This document shows, piece by piece, positions 6,335 to 13,742 of a stretch of DNA of 21,697 bases. The position numbers and the translations under genes are program-made. The stretch covers positions 1 to 21,697 of IMG/VR virus record IMGVR_UViG_3300037847_002379, one strand, 5' to 3'. The notes beneath the pieces were generated by a model. It ran no database searches and had not been told where the DNA came from. It saw only the letters and a program-made list of their open reading frames with translations. The stretch's first letter is position 1. Each line of letters starts with the position of its first letter. This stretch comes from a virus.

Positions 6335-7009
6335 TTAAGAGAATTGACTATTAGACTCAACAGCAATCCAGTATGTTATCTTTGGTCCTTGCTCATTGCA
6401 AGAAGTAAACTGAGATATACCTTTAGAGGTAATCTTACACAGATAATCAAATGCCATCAGCTTCATATTCTCTGCTTTGAATATAAAACTGAAAGTATGA
6501 TCTGTATCATTACTTCCAAGTGTTTGTGTATACCTATCAGATGTTGGATCATTACTATTGATAGCTTCAAGAGTTATATTGTCTCTACCACTAATAGCAA
6601 TCTCTGGTAGCTGCATTATGTTAGCTGCTCTCTGAACTGCATTCATCTGATCCCATTTGATTTGTATATCCAAGTCAGGATCAGGTATCTCAATAGATTC
6701 CTTCGTTGGAGTAACAATCATAGATGGATCTGCAAACGTGTATGAAACACTCTTTCCAGCATCAGAGATTTCCAAGACATCTTCTTTAAAGTTATATGTG
6801 GGAGTTTCAAAAAGGGAAACTACACCCAAAAATCTTGAGAGGTCATAGATAGCTCCATCAGACGGAAACGTATCATCCAATGTAGCTCTAGCCATGATGC
6901 TCTTCTGAGGAGACATCGTTGCTAATGCATTACCTTTCTTAAAAGCAATTGAAGGATTAATCATAGAAAAATTCTTCAGTATATTCACAGTATCATTACT
7001 AAATTTCAT
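6335..7009 (-). CDS. 45: Sliding clamp gp45
   Basis: gp45 is the trimeric DNA sliding clamp that gives processivity to gp43 and, in T4, activates late transcription through gp55 and gp33. This 224-aa protein matches the family length (T4 228 aa) and opens with MKFSNDTVNILKNFSMINPSI, typical of phage clamps. Other family-like parts include the FADPSMIVTPTKESIEIPDPD region and a C-terminal KITYWIAVESNSQFS. It sits two bases after an SGNH-like gene, with GAGG near the end of that gene serving as its ribosome site, and precedes gp44. Confidence 0.95.
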   Translation of the reverse strand: MKFSNDTVNILKNFSMINPSIAFKKGNALATMSPQKSIMARATLDDTFPSDGAIYDLSRFLGVVSLFETPTYNFKEDVLEISDAGKSVSYTFADPSMIVTPTKESIEIPDPDLDIQIKWDQMNAVQRAANIMQLPEIAISGRDNITLEAINSNDPTSDRYTQTLGSNDTDHTFSFIFKAENMKLMAFDYLCKITSKGISQFTSCNEQGPKITYWIAVESNSQFS

Positions 7010-7011
7010 AA

Positions 7012-8034
7012 TTACCTCATAATGTAGTTAAGTGCCTCTGTCAGAACCTCAGCATTGTGATTGTGAGTCTCTCTTCCATAATGCACCAAGTCTCTTGCAA
7101 AGTCATTTTCATGTACTTGATGTACATACTTGTTATTGATCAATTGCAAGTCATCATCAACGTCATTCATATCTTCTTCAATAGCATACAACTTAGCACC
7201 AACATCATGACACAACCATTTGATTGCATCCAATGCTTTATACCATCTAATGTAAGATGTAGCAGTGTGAAAATATTCAATTGTCGCCTCTGAATTCTGT
7301 TCTTCAAGTCTTCGTCTTCCCAACTTATTGATAGATTGCATCTGCCAACAGTTGTGATTTAAGTCCCATTGTTCAGTTCTTGTTGCATGCCAAGGATAAG
7401 ACATAACAACAAGATTGGGTTTGATTTCATAAATGTATCGTTTTAGTATTCTATAGTATGAATCCACACCATAGCCTGGCATTCCCATATTAATATATCT
7501 TAGGTCTTTAGTCAACTCACAATTGTAATGAGCTTTGTATGTCCAAGATTCTTTTAGTGGTAAGCCTACTGCCATTGTATGACTATCACCAATATAGATT
7601 GCACCTCCAGTTTCAGAGAGATAGTCAACTGATGAACCATCATGTCTGAATCCTTGTATATTGATAAGATACTCAATTTCTATTGGTTCATCTTGAGCAT
7701 CTAACCAACCATTATCTCTCATCAGTCCTTTTGTATGAGGATCTGACATATGTTTTTCTATATGTCCTAGAGTGTCAGTAGGATACTCTATTGCAGATGT
7801 TGGTAAGAATCTACCAAGAGCTGCCTTCATATTCTTTTGATGTGATGTGGTTTGATTGAATGCAAACATATTATCTGCATATATTCTTTTGTTAGATATA
7901 GTCTTCAGAGGACCTCTCTCAATACTATTATCCTTGATAAGTCTCATTCCAAGCGCTTTGAGTGCTTTGATTACATCCCAATCAACATCATTATTGTACC
8001 TATCTGGCTCTCTTCCTTTTTTCCAGTTAAGCAT
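7012..8034 (-). CDS. SGNH/GDSL-hydrolase-like protein, copy 1
   Basis: This 340-aa protein has a canonical block I YIGDSHTMAVG (Gly149-Asp150-Ser151), block II YINMGMPGYGVDSYYR, the shared VVMSYPWHATR segment, and a C-terminal FARDLVHYGRETHNH that could supply Asp and His. SGNH hydrolases are usually esterases or lipases acting on acyl groups of sugars or lipids. It is paralogous to the protein at 4217-5260. The roughly 120-residue N-terminal part is not recognised. It starts inside the end of the glycosyltransferase gene, suggesting a shared carbohydrate-related role, and ends two bases before gp45. No signal peptide is evident. Confidence 0.7.
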   Translation of the reverse strand: MLNWKKGREPDRYNNDVDWDVIKALKALGMRLIKDNSIERGPLKTISNKRIYADNMFAFNQTTSHQKNMKAALGRFLPTSAIEYPTDTLGHIEKHMSDPHTKGLMRDNGWLDAQDEPIEIEYLINIQGFRHDGSSVDYLSETGGAIYIGDSHTMAVGLPLKESWTYKAHYNCELTKDLRYINMGMPGYGVDSYYRILKRYIYEIKPNLVVMSYPWHATRTEQWDLNHNCWQMQSINKLGRRRLEEQNSEATIEYFHTATSYIRWYKALDAIKWLCHDVGAKLYAIEEDMNDVDDDLQLINNKYVHQVHENDFARDLVHYGRETHNHNAEVLTEALNYIMR

Positions 8035-8980
8035 TGTTTACTCGTTTGTTAGCCTCCTCTGCCTTTTGTTGTTTCTTTTCTAACTCAGATATAGGTGAGC
8101 CTTTCTTATGTCCAATCAAACTCTTATCTGCAGTTGCAGAGGCACCAATAGATGCAAGAGCATGTAAACTACCTCCATACACAAAGCTACCAACATGAGC
8201 AAGTTTAACCCATGGACACAACCAAATTTTCAAACCAGCTTTGATAGCCCATTGACAGAACATATAGTCTTCAGATAGATATCTCCTTGACTCTGGATCA
8301 ATCAGAGCTTGAAAGTACATCATGATTTCTCTTGAACCATCAAAGTGTTCAGTTCTTACATGGTCAGGTCTATACTTGAATCCACCAGGAGACAACTCAG
8401 AATCATCCCAATATGCATCTTTGAACTTTTGTAGAGTCTTTTTAGTAAACATCATAAATCCAGTACCACCTTCTAACACAGGAGCTGGTACATCTAAACT
8501 AATCTCTTTTGTACCTGGCACAGGATTGAATACATAATCACCAACAAAGTTATCTAAGATATTAGGATCTTCATCTGCTTGTCCTTGATCCACAGCAGCC
8601 TTGATCTTCTCCCAAGCAATACATTTTTTAGGATATGGTGAACATAGTATATCGTAATCATCTTCTCCATCTTCAGCATGATCCTGAAGTGCCATCATCG
8701 ATATGACATCATTAGCTTCAAAACCAATATCAGCATCAATAAAAAGCATATGGGTACAATCACTTCGCATAAATTCATCACAACAGTAGTTCCTTGCTCT
8801 AGTTATCAACGATTCGTTAAACAAATAGTAATACTTGAGTTCTATGCCATAATGCATACAAAGTGCAGATAAGTCATTAGTAGACTTACAGAACATACCA
8901 GCACATTGTCCACCATACATAGGAGTTGCTACAAAGAGCTTTCGTTTGCGCAAATCTTCTATTTCAATTTTTATTTCCAT
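8027..8980 (-). CDS. GT-A type glycosyltransferase
   Basis: This 317-aa protein looks like a nucleotide-sugar-dependent glycosyltransferase of the GT-A fold. The N-terminal KLFVATPMYGG strand-loop, LITRARNYCCDEF, and MLFIDADIGF with the metal-binding DAD at residues 82-84 are typical, and a later EDYMFCQWAIKAGLKIWLCPWVKLAHVG matches the acceptor-side E-D and terminal His common in this group. The tail is lysine and glutamate rich. Such proteins are frequent in marine T4-like phages; substrates (phage DNA base, virion protein or host surface sugar) are unknown. It is coupled by TAATG to the upstream gene and overlaps the SGNH-like gene downstream. Confidence 0.8.
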   Translation of the reverse strand: MEIKIEIEDLRKRKLFVATPMYGGQCAGMFCKSTNDLSALCMHYGIELKYYYLFNESLITRARNYCCDEFMRSDCTHMLFIDADIGFEANDVISMMALQDHAEDGEDDYDILCSPYPKKCIAWEKIKAAVDQGQADEDPNILDNFVGDYVFNPVPGTKEISLDVPAPVLEGGTGFMMFTKKTLQKFKDAYWDDSELSPGGFKYRPDHVRTEHFDGSREIMMYFQALIDPESRRYLSEDYMFCQWAIKAGLKIWLCPWVKLAHVGSFVYGGSLHALASIGASATADKSLIGHKKGSPISELEKKQQKAEEANKRVNNA

Positions 8981-9483
8981 TAATGTGTACTTCCAGCATA
9001 CTTAGCATCATGAGCAGATCCACTACCATAACTACCAGCGTATTGATTCAATGACTCAGCTTCAAATAACAAGAACTGTCCAACGCGAGTACCTTGTTTG
9101 ATTGCAGCATTACCAACATTAACATGCAAAGCACCAGCCATCACACCGCTGTAGCCAGAATCATATAAACCACTGGTAATAAAGATACCATTCCTATTGA
9201 GTGTAGACCTTGTGATAACAAATCCTGCTTCATTTGGTCCAATAGTAATCTCTCCTTCCATTATAATCTCATATGTACCAGGCTTGAGATTGAACCAACC
9301 GTCATTATCAGGAGTAATCTGTGAACTTCCTCTATGTGATTTACCCTCTTCACTTATCATGAACTCTCTTGAATTCATTTCAAATACTTTATCAATCCTC
9401 AGATCAATAGCATTAGGCTGTACTTGATCTGGAGTATACGGACTAAGGCTAGACTCAGACTTTATACTACATATGTGGAGCAT
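8980..9483 (-). CDS. dUTPase / dCTP deaminase superfamily protein
   Basis: This 167-aa trimeric-type nucleotide enzyme would lower dUTP or make dUMP precursors for dTTP synthesis. Family signs are VQPNAIDLRIDKVFEM (the S/Q-P-x-S-V-D-L-R pattern), GFVITRSTLNRNGI (RSSL/RSGL motif), SGLYDSGYSGVMAG (motif with the dUTPase-like Asp-x-x-Tyr-x-G) and GTRVGQFLLFE. I do not see the catalytic Glu that dCTP deaminase has in its TLE motif (here GALHV), so a dUTPase or a diverged enzyme is as likely as a deaminase. It overlaps the DUF3310 gene by 17 nt and has AGAGGA upstream. Confidence 0.8.
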   Translation of the reverse strand: MLHICSIKSESSLSPYTPDQVQPNAIDLRIDKVFEMNSREFMISEEGKSHRGSSQITPDNDGWFNLKPGTYEIIMEGEITIGPNEAGFVITRSTLNRNGIFITSGLYDSGYSGVMAGALHVNVGNAAIKQGTRVGQFLLFEAESLNQYAGSYGSGSAHDAKYAGSTH

Positions 9484-9799
9484 TCTGTTTGTCCTCTGTA
9501 AAATGTTGTAATAATGTTATATAATGTATAGCTTTCATAAGATCTTTCTTGTTATGACCACCTTTCTTGCCATACCTCATCAAATACTTGATAGCAGTAT
9601 CACGAGTAGTAGTGGCAGCACTACCAAGTGTATTCCACACATCAGTAGTCTGTATCTCACCATCTCCAACATAATGACCTTTATACGTTGAAGCAATATA
9701 GTCTTTTACTTGTTCGAGAAAGTCACCTTCTCCATATCTAAATGTTTCATTATCCATAAGATCTTTCTCTATCTTTTCCCAGAGCTCACCTTGCACCAC
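9467..9799 (-). CDS. DUF3310 (SaV-like) protein
   Basis: This 110-aa protein has the conserved C-terminal pattern of DUF3310: AIKYLMRYGKKGGHNKKDLMKAIHYITLL. These small proteins are common in phages, sometimes labelled nucleotide kinase-like, but the true function is unknown to me. The start is GTG at 9799 with an AGGAG about 7 nt upstream, overlapping the end of the TGT-like gene; the first codons are GTG GTG. A consensus sigma70 promoter lies 47 nt upstream at 9846-9874 inside the preceding gene, so this gene probably heads an operon running toward gp45 and gp44. Confidence 0.8.
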   Translation of the reverse strand: MVQGELWEKIEKDLMDNETFRYGEGDFLEQVKDYIASTYKGHYVGDGEIQTTDVWNTLGSAATTTRDTAIKYLMRYGKKGGHNKKDLMKAIHYITLLQHFTEDKQNAPHM

Positions 9800-10619
9800 G
9801 ACATAACTCCTCGATGTAATCTATATTCTTTTTTGCTATATCTAGATTATACGAGCTATTATGATAAAAGTCAACTTCTACTTCAAACTTTCCATTGACT
9901 AATCCTGTTGGACTATTATCAAACTGTATACCATTGAGACCTGCCCATACAGCTGCAGAACTATCCCATGTATCAATAAAGTCAGCATAAGGACCCATGA
10001 GTGCAATCTCATTTGGACCTTCTGTCATTCCAAGAAAGTGTACTTTTTTACTCAACAAGTTTGGTAACAAACCTTTCTCTTCAATCAACCTCATAAAATG
10101 ATATCTTGAAAGATATTTTTGTAGTTTGTTATGTTTCTCACATTCATACGCAAGAGGAATATTGAGTATTGAGAATGCAATGTAATCAACATCGTTGTTA
10201 GCTAGAGCCCACTTATAACCAAATAACAAACCATCTACATCTCCAGGTTCTGACTGGGGACAGAAGAATGTTTTGAGATCCTCTTTCTTCAACTGAGGAA
10301 TCATCTTTTCAGCTGCATCAATAGTTTTAGTAAATGGTTCTCCAGGATAGTCTGACATAACAACATAGTCAGCATTACACTGCCATGCCATCTCAATCAG
10401 CTTTTCTGTTGGATACATTGGATTGCCTTGCTTATACATCTCAAAGGCACTATTGTCCATAATGATAGTGTGTCCATTATCATGCAGATTACTATAGAAG
10501 TCTGCATAACCTGGATCTTCTTCGACTAGATGTGCAAGGACTAGATGAGTACGAGGTTCTTCTACAGGAAACAATTCCTGTAAGTACTCTGTAGGACTAA
10601 TATGACAAAAATCAATCAA
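9786..10619 (-). CDS. TGT/DpdA-like deazaguanine base transferase
   Basis: This 277-aa protein reads as a TIM-barrel of the tRNA-guanine transglycosylase family, to which phage and bacterial DpdA (insertion of 7-deazaguanine bases into DNA) belongs. Signals: HTIIMDNSAFEM with Asp55 in the position of the TGT DSG/DNG loop, CPQSEPGD with Gln122, KVHFLGMTEG, and ADFIDTWDSSAAVWAG with Asp216/Asp219 as possible nucleophile. No C-terminal zinc site is evident. The neighbours FolE, QueD, QueE and a QueD-like protein make deazaguanine, which strengthens the call. The start is TTG at 10619 with AAGGA about 11 nt upstream, overlapping the upstream stop. Motif matching is by eye; another TIM-barrel role is possible. 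Confidence 0.6.
   Translation of the reverse strand: MIDFCHISPTEYLQELFPVEEPRTHLVLAHLVEEDPGYADFYSNLHDNGHTIIMDNSAFEMYKQGNPMYPTEKLIEMAWQCNADYVVMSDYPGEPFTKTIDAAEKMIPQLKKEDLKTFFCPQSEPGDVDGLLFGYKWALANNDVDYIAFSILNIPLAYECEKHNKLQKYLSRYHFMRLIEEKGLLPNLLSKKVHFLGMTEGPNEIALMGPYADFIDTWDSSAAVWAGLNGIQFDNSPTGLVNGKFEVEVDFYHNSSYNLDIAKKNIDYIEELCRGAR
9846..9874 (-). promoter_or_regulatory. Strong intragenic sigma70-type promoter (TTGACT-N17-TATAAT)
   Basis: Inside the 3' end of the TGT-like gene the coding strand has TTGACT (9874-9869), 17 nt, then a perfect TATAAT (9851-9846). This is the best promoter match in the window. Transcription should start near 9839, about 40 nt before the GTG of the DUF3310 gene. The -35 lies in GTTGACTTT, which here encodes Val-Asp-Phe. 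Confidence 0.75.
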
Positions 10620-11112
10620 CTTTTATTTTTCCTTCATAATAACCAATTGCACCGTTTTCACCATCCTCAGATACTTCAATCCTCATATATCTACCAGGAT
10701 AGTGATCACCTATGTATTTAGCTAAGTCATCAGCAATCATCTCACAACTTTTATAGTCTAGTTGTAGAGTACCTTCATCATAACGTTTTTCAAGCTCTCT
10801 TTTGAACAGGATAAATTCTATCTCACGATCATCGTGAAAGACCTGAATCTCAACTCTGAACTTAAACATATGTCTATGAGGATTAGCTAAGAACTCAACA
10901 CCAGGCATATCTTTTGCATCTGGCCAACAATGTATACCTTCTTTCTGAAAGGTAACATATATCCATTTGCTTGGATACTTTCTGAACTTAGTTGTACTTG
11001 TAGTTGTAACAGTGAAGGTATTGTTGGCTGGTAAACTAACTCCTTCTGGTACTGTTACTATGTCATAATCTGCACTATGGCTTGCTACTGTAAATATTTC
11101 ATTGTTCGTCAT
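10612..11112 (-). CDS. QueD-like T-fold protein (second, diverged)
   Basis: This protein of about 166 aa resembles the 6-pyruvoyltetrahydropterin / 6-carboxytetrahydropterin synthase fold. An HRH pair (NPHRHMFKFRVEIQV) fits the zinc-binding HGH, an earlier GIHCW could give the first His, KSCEMIADDLAKYI parallels the TGCEGIADFLYEYI of the other QueD here, and RIEVSEDGENGAIGYYE fits the C-terminal Glu motif. The Cys four residues before HGH in QueD appears to be Leu, so the canonical chemistry may be lost or altered. Start is uncertain: ATG at 11112, 11121 or 11142. The N-terminal 45 residues, rich in Thr and Val, are not recognised. It overlaps the TGT-like gene by 8 nt. Confidence 0.55.
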   Translation of the reverse strand: MTNNEIFTVASHSADYDIVTVPEGVSLPANNTFTVTTTSTTKFRKYPSKWIYVTFQKEGIHCWPDAKDMPGVEFLANPHRHMFKFRVEIQVFHDDREIEFILFKRELEKRYDEGTLQLDYKSCEMIADDLAKYIGDHYPGRYMRIEVSEDGENGAIGYYEGKIKVD

Positions 11113-11413
11113 TGTATTCATCACCACTTTTTCCATCACCATCTAATGTCATTTCTTCGATTACTGCTCCAGTAAAGTCTGAGTCTACTAGATGACTCTT
11201 ATCAAGTAACATAGTGTTCTGTAATGAACTAGCCCATGTAGTACCTTCTTGATGAAAAGCAAACTCATTATTACTGTCATAGTATCTACCATCTTTATCA
11301 AATACTCTGGTAACAGTCTTCTTAGATACAGTACCAGAATACATCTCATAGGTAACCAGTTCTTGTCTAAGCAAGCCTGGCCAACCTTTGTTTATAAGTG
11401 CTGTATGGCTCAT
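11099..11413 (-). CDS. 104-aa hypothetical protein
   Basis: I do not recognise this protein. It begins MSHTALINKGWPGLLRQELV, has a middle region rich in Tyr, Lys and Thr (SKKTVTRVFDKDGRYYDSNN) that looks beta-stranded, and ends in an acidic tail (DGDGKSGDEYNDEQ). There are no cysteines, signal peptide or membrane segment. It is translationally coupled on both sides (ATGA with the GIY-YIG-like gene upstream, overlap with the QueD-like gene downstream), so it sits inside the deazaguanine gene group and may act with it, but that is context only. Confidence 0.7.
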   Translation of the reverse strand: MSHTALINKGWPGLLRQELVTYEMYSGTVSKKTVTRVFDKDGRYYDSNNEFAFHQEGTTWASSLQNTMLLDKSHLVDSDFTGAVIEEMTLDGDGKSGDEYNDEQ

Positions 11414-11856
11414 AAATTCATCTCCGTTGATGCAGTGCCTCTATAAGACTTCAACTTGTTTTCCATCTTCCATTTGTTATCTTGAGCACTTTTGAAAGTA
11501 CGAATCAGAATATCTTCTGAGATATCTTCAGGCATTAGAAAGAACTCACTGATACCACCCATGCCATCTAGTGAGCCATCTTGTAAGTCAAAATGTTCTT
11601 CTAATCTGAAGTCCTTGGGACATAATGCGTGGAAGGTATGTTCCATCCCAACTGCCGCAGCTCTTGCAAGACTGTAGGTTTCAGAAGAAAATTCGATACA
11701 AGCCAGTATTTCTTTTTCGAAGATATCGTACTGTTCTTTCGTACCATACCTGTCACCAAATCTTTCTTCAAGAAGTCTTTCTTTACCCCACTTAGAGATA
11801 CCAATCTTATATGCTTCAGCACCGTTACATTTCCACTTCGTCAAATACACATTCAT
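11410..11856 (-). CDS. GIY-YIG / T5orf172-like protein
   Basis: This 148-aa protein starts at ATG 11856 with GGGAG 6 nt upstream (a TTG at 11862 is the only alternative). The N-terminus MNVYLTKWKC...AYKIGISKW followed by an Arg and the downstream E-H-T-F-H (GMEHTFHAL) and GISEFFLM resemble the T5orf172/MUG113 branch of the GIY-YIG nuclease superfamily, in which VY...KIGIS, a catalytic Glu and a SEwF motif recur. If so it may cleave DNA, but the match is loose and catalytic activity is uncertain. It lies between FolE and an unknown protein. Confidence 0.55.
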   Translation of the reverse strand: MNVYLTKWKCNGAEAYKIGISKWGKERLLEERFGDRYGTKEQYDIFEKEILACIEFSSETYSLARAAAVGMEHTFHALCPKDFRLEEHFDLQDGSLDGMGGISEFFLMPEDISEDILIRTFKSAQDNKWKMENKLKSYRGTASTEMNL

Positions 11857-11873
11857 ATACAACTCCCTTTGAG

Positions 11874-12584
11874 TTAGTTAAGTATAGACAGTCCTCTCGC
11901 AATGTTAAGAAACTCACGACGGACCTCAGAATTAGTTTCTTCAAAGGCACCGTTGACAGCTAAGGTACAAGTACTAGATCCAGTATCTTGAATACCTCTA
12001 CTCTTTACACAGTAATGAACTGCTTCAAGATATACAGCAACATCTGGTGTACCAGTTACAAAAGATATAGTAGCTGCAATCTGTTCAGTCAATCGTTCTT
12101 GTACTTGAGGCCTCTTAGAGAAGAACTCTACAATACGATTTAGTTTAGATAATCCAAGAACCTTATCTCTTGGAATATATGCAACACAAGCCTTACCATC
12201 TATCACAACTAAGTGATGCTCACAGTTAGACTGTACGTTTACATTTCGTTCTACTACAAAAGAATTAGGAGAGTTTCTTTTACTCTTTGCCATCTTATTC
12301 TCAATTGTAGTACATTTAGGAAACTGGTCATAATCCAATCCCCAGAATATTTCTTTGACCCACATCTTAGCTACACGGTTAGGTGTGTCCATCAGTGAGT
12401 CATCAGTAAGATCCAAGCCAAGTGTTGCTAATGCACCAGCTATGAATGTTCTTATAGATTCAATCTTATCTTTTTCGTCTACACCTACTAGATCAGTCAT
12501 AGGTGTTTCGAGACCAATCTGTCGAAGATGCTCTCGTACTTTCTGACCCAACACAGGGTCAGACTTATAGTCAGGATGACTCAT
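11874..12584 (-). CDS. folE: GTP cyclohydrolase I
   Basis: FolE converts GTP to 7,8-dihydroneopterin triphosphate, the first step to folate and to 7-deazaguanines. With ATG 12584 (MSHPDYK, preceded by GGGAGA) it is 236 aa. Zinc ligands are clear: Cys121 and His124 in SNCEHH and Cys192 in HYCVKSRG. MDTPNRVAKMWVKEIFWGL and LGLSKLNRIVEFFSKRPQVQERLTEQIA are family hallmarks. A longer ORF to 12620 reads into the PRTase gene and lacks a better ribosome site. A candidate promoter lies just upstream at 12619-12647. In company with QueD and QueE its likely purpose is deazaguanine synthesis. Confidence 0.96.
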   Translation of the reverse strand: MSHPDYKSDPVLGQKVREHLRQIGLETPMTDLVGVDEKDKIESIRTFIAGALATLGLDLTDDSLMDTPNRVAKMWVKEIFWGLDYDQFPKCTTIENKMAKSKRNSPNSFVVERNVNVQSNCEHHLVVIDGKACVAYIPRDKVLGLSKLNRIVEFFSKRPQVQERLTEQIAATISFVTGTPDVAVYLEAVHYCVKSRGIQDTGSSTCTLAVNGAFEETNSEVRREFLNIARGLSILN

Positions 12585-13056
12585 TACTTTTCTCCCACGG
12601 GAATACAATCCATTCATCATTATCTACTTTTCGAGGACTAAAGTCAACATTGAAGGTTGAGTTATATCTACTCCACATTGAAACAGTTTTTACATTTACT
12701 TTCATACTTTCATAACTTTGAGTCCAATGTCTTCTAATCCACTTGTGAATCTGGTTAAATGTTTTACCAGAGTCATTGATATCATCTACAATAAGTATTT
12801 GATGGCCTTTTTCAAGAACTCTTTCTGGCAATGGATCTTTTTGAGCACCATCTCTGTTTTGCCATCTTATAGGAATGTTTTCAATTCCTAATGCATGAGA
12901 AAGATACACTCCTGGAACCAAGCCACCTCTAGCTATTGAGATTACAGTATTAGGAGTCCATTTAACTCCTGGTGATGTAGCCTCAGATCGAGCTTGGACC
13001 CACTCAACAACTTGGCTTATGTCCTTCTCGAAGTCTCTGTGCTTGTAGTATATCAT
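12571..13056 (-). CDS. Phosphoribosyltransferase (type I PRTase)
   Basis: This 161-aa enzyme has the type I PRTase PRPP loop ILIVDDINDSGKTF (residues 87-100) and a PPi loop in SIARGGLVPGVYLSHAL (40-55), resembling hypoxanthine/xanthine/guanine PRTases and similar phage proteins. It would join a base to PRPP, or the reverse. The base specificity cannot be read; guanine salvage is the simple guess, a deazaguanine base an attractive but unsupported one given the neighbours. It is coupled by ATGA to the 71-aa protein and overlaps folE by 14 nt. Confidence 0.85.
   Translation of the reverse strand: MIYYKHRDFEKDISQVVEWVQARSEATSPGVKWTPNTVISIARGGLVPGVYLSHALGIENIPIRWQNRDGAQKDPLPERVLEKGHQILIVDDINDSGKTFNQIHKWIRRHWTQSYESMKVNVKTVSMWSRYNSTFNVDFSPRKVDNDEWIVFPWEKSNESS
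12619..12647 (-). promoter_or_regulatory. Sigma70-type promoter upstream of folE (TTGACT-N17-GATAAT)
   Basis: Inside the 3' end of the PRTase gene TTGACT (12647-12642) is followed by 17 nt and GATAAT (12624-12619), the same hexamers as at gp43. The expected start near 12612 leaves a leader of about 28 nt before the folE ATG at 12584. The -35 is again within GTTGACTTT, encoding Val-Asp-Phe. Confidence 0.65.
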
Positions 13057-13268
13057 TGTAAATAATTGTCAAGTGCCTCTAGTTTATCAAGAGCTTCAGC
13101 AAGTTTAGCTAACTGCTCATCGACTGCTGCAACTATATCAGAATGTTCTCCTATACCAGCAGGATTTTCCATATAGATATCAATATTAGTTCTAGCTTCT
13201 GCTGCTTGTGCCTCATACTTGAGTTTCAAAGCATGAGATATACTTTCATCTAGTGATGCCTTAATCAT
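13053..13268 (-). CDS. 71-aa helical hypothetical protein
   Basis: I chose ATG 13268 (MIKASLDESISHALKLK), preceded by GGAGA and overlapping the QueD stop; a GTG at 13298 in frame would add ten residues from within QueD. The sequence is rich in Ala, Glu, Leu and Lys with a heptad-like C-terminal half (VDEQLAKLAEALDKLEALDNYL), so one or two alpha helices, perhaps a coiled coil, are expected. There are no catalytic motifs. It is coupled by ATGA to the PRTase gene. A small adaptor or oligomerising protein would be a guess. Confidence 0.7.
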   Translation of the reverse strand: MIKASLDESISHALKLKYEAQAAEARTNIDIYMENPAGIGEHSDIVAAVDEQLAKLAEALDKLEALDNYLQ

Positions 13269-13734
13269 CGAACTCTCCGTCTTCTCTGTGACCAACACGC
13301 ATAGCCATGTTACTTACTGTTTCACGGACTTCTACCTTACAGCACCATACTCTTGTACCTGGTTCCCAGTTAGGTAGGAATATTGTATTTATATATTCAT
13401 ACAAGAAGTCTGCAATACCTTCACAACCAGTTTTTTCAACTTCTGTAATCTTTGCAAGACCAAGCTCTCCAAGTTTAAGTAAATGTTCTCTGTCAGGATC
13501 ATCTTGTGCAACAAGTAGTGTATGGTCAAACCAATCTTCAAGATTACCTTTTAGAGGTTTTAGTCCACCAAAGTCCACAACCCAGTTACGAGCATCAAGG
13601 TCATTAGTCTCAAACTCAAAGTGAAACGATAAAGCATATCCATGTATCAGATTACAATGAGAGTCAGCTCTCCATTGTCTATATGCCACAGGACCTAGAT
13701 GTGTGTATGTTTTAGTACTAATATATTTTGCCAT
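13261..13734 (-). CDS. queD: 6-carboxytetrahydropterin synthase (QueD)
   Basis: QueD converts dihydroneopterin triphosphate to 6-carboxytetrahydropterin, step two to 7-deazaguanine. This 157-aa protein shows SHCNLIHGYALSFHFEFE with Cys27 four residues before His31, VVDFGGLK, WFDHTLL (Asp70-His71), GCEGIADFLYEYI and VEVRETVSNMAMR with the terminal Glu. Compared by eye with E. coli QueD, two zinc-binding His positions (His16 and His33) appear to be Tyr (AYR and HGY). As I recall, cyanophage QueD proteins share this pattern. The ribosome site AGGAGA is clear. The next gene encodes a small helical protein. Confidence 0.9.
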   Translation of the reverse strand: MAKYISTKTYTHLGPVAYRQWRADSHCNLIHGYALSFHFEFETNDLDARNWVVDFGGLKPLKGNLEDWFDHTLLVAQDDPDREHLLKLGELGLAKITEVEKTGCEGIADFLYEYINTIFLPNWEPGTRVWCCKVEVRETVSNMAMRVGHREDGEFDD

Positions 13735-13742
13735 GTTATCTC

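Noticed and set aside
13386-13393. Exact TATAAATA on the minus strand, the T4 late promoter box
   Set aside because: It lies inside queD (Tyr-Ile-Asn codons) with no gene start close downstream, and a few such octamers are expected by chance in this AT-rich window.
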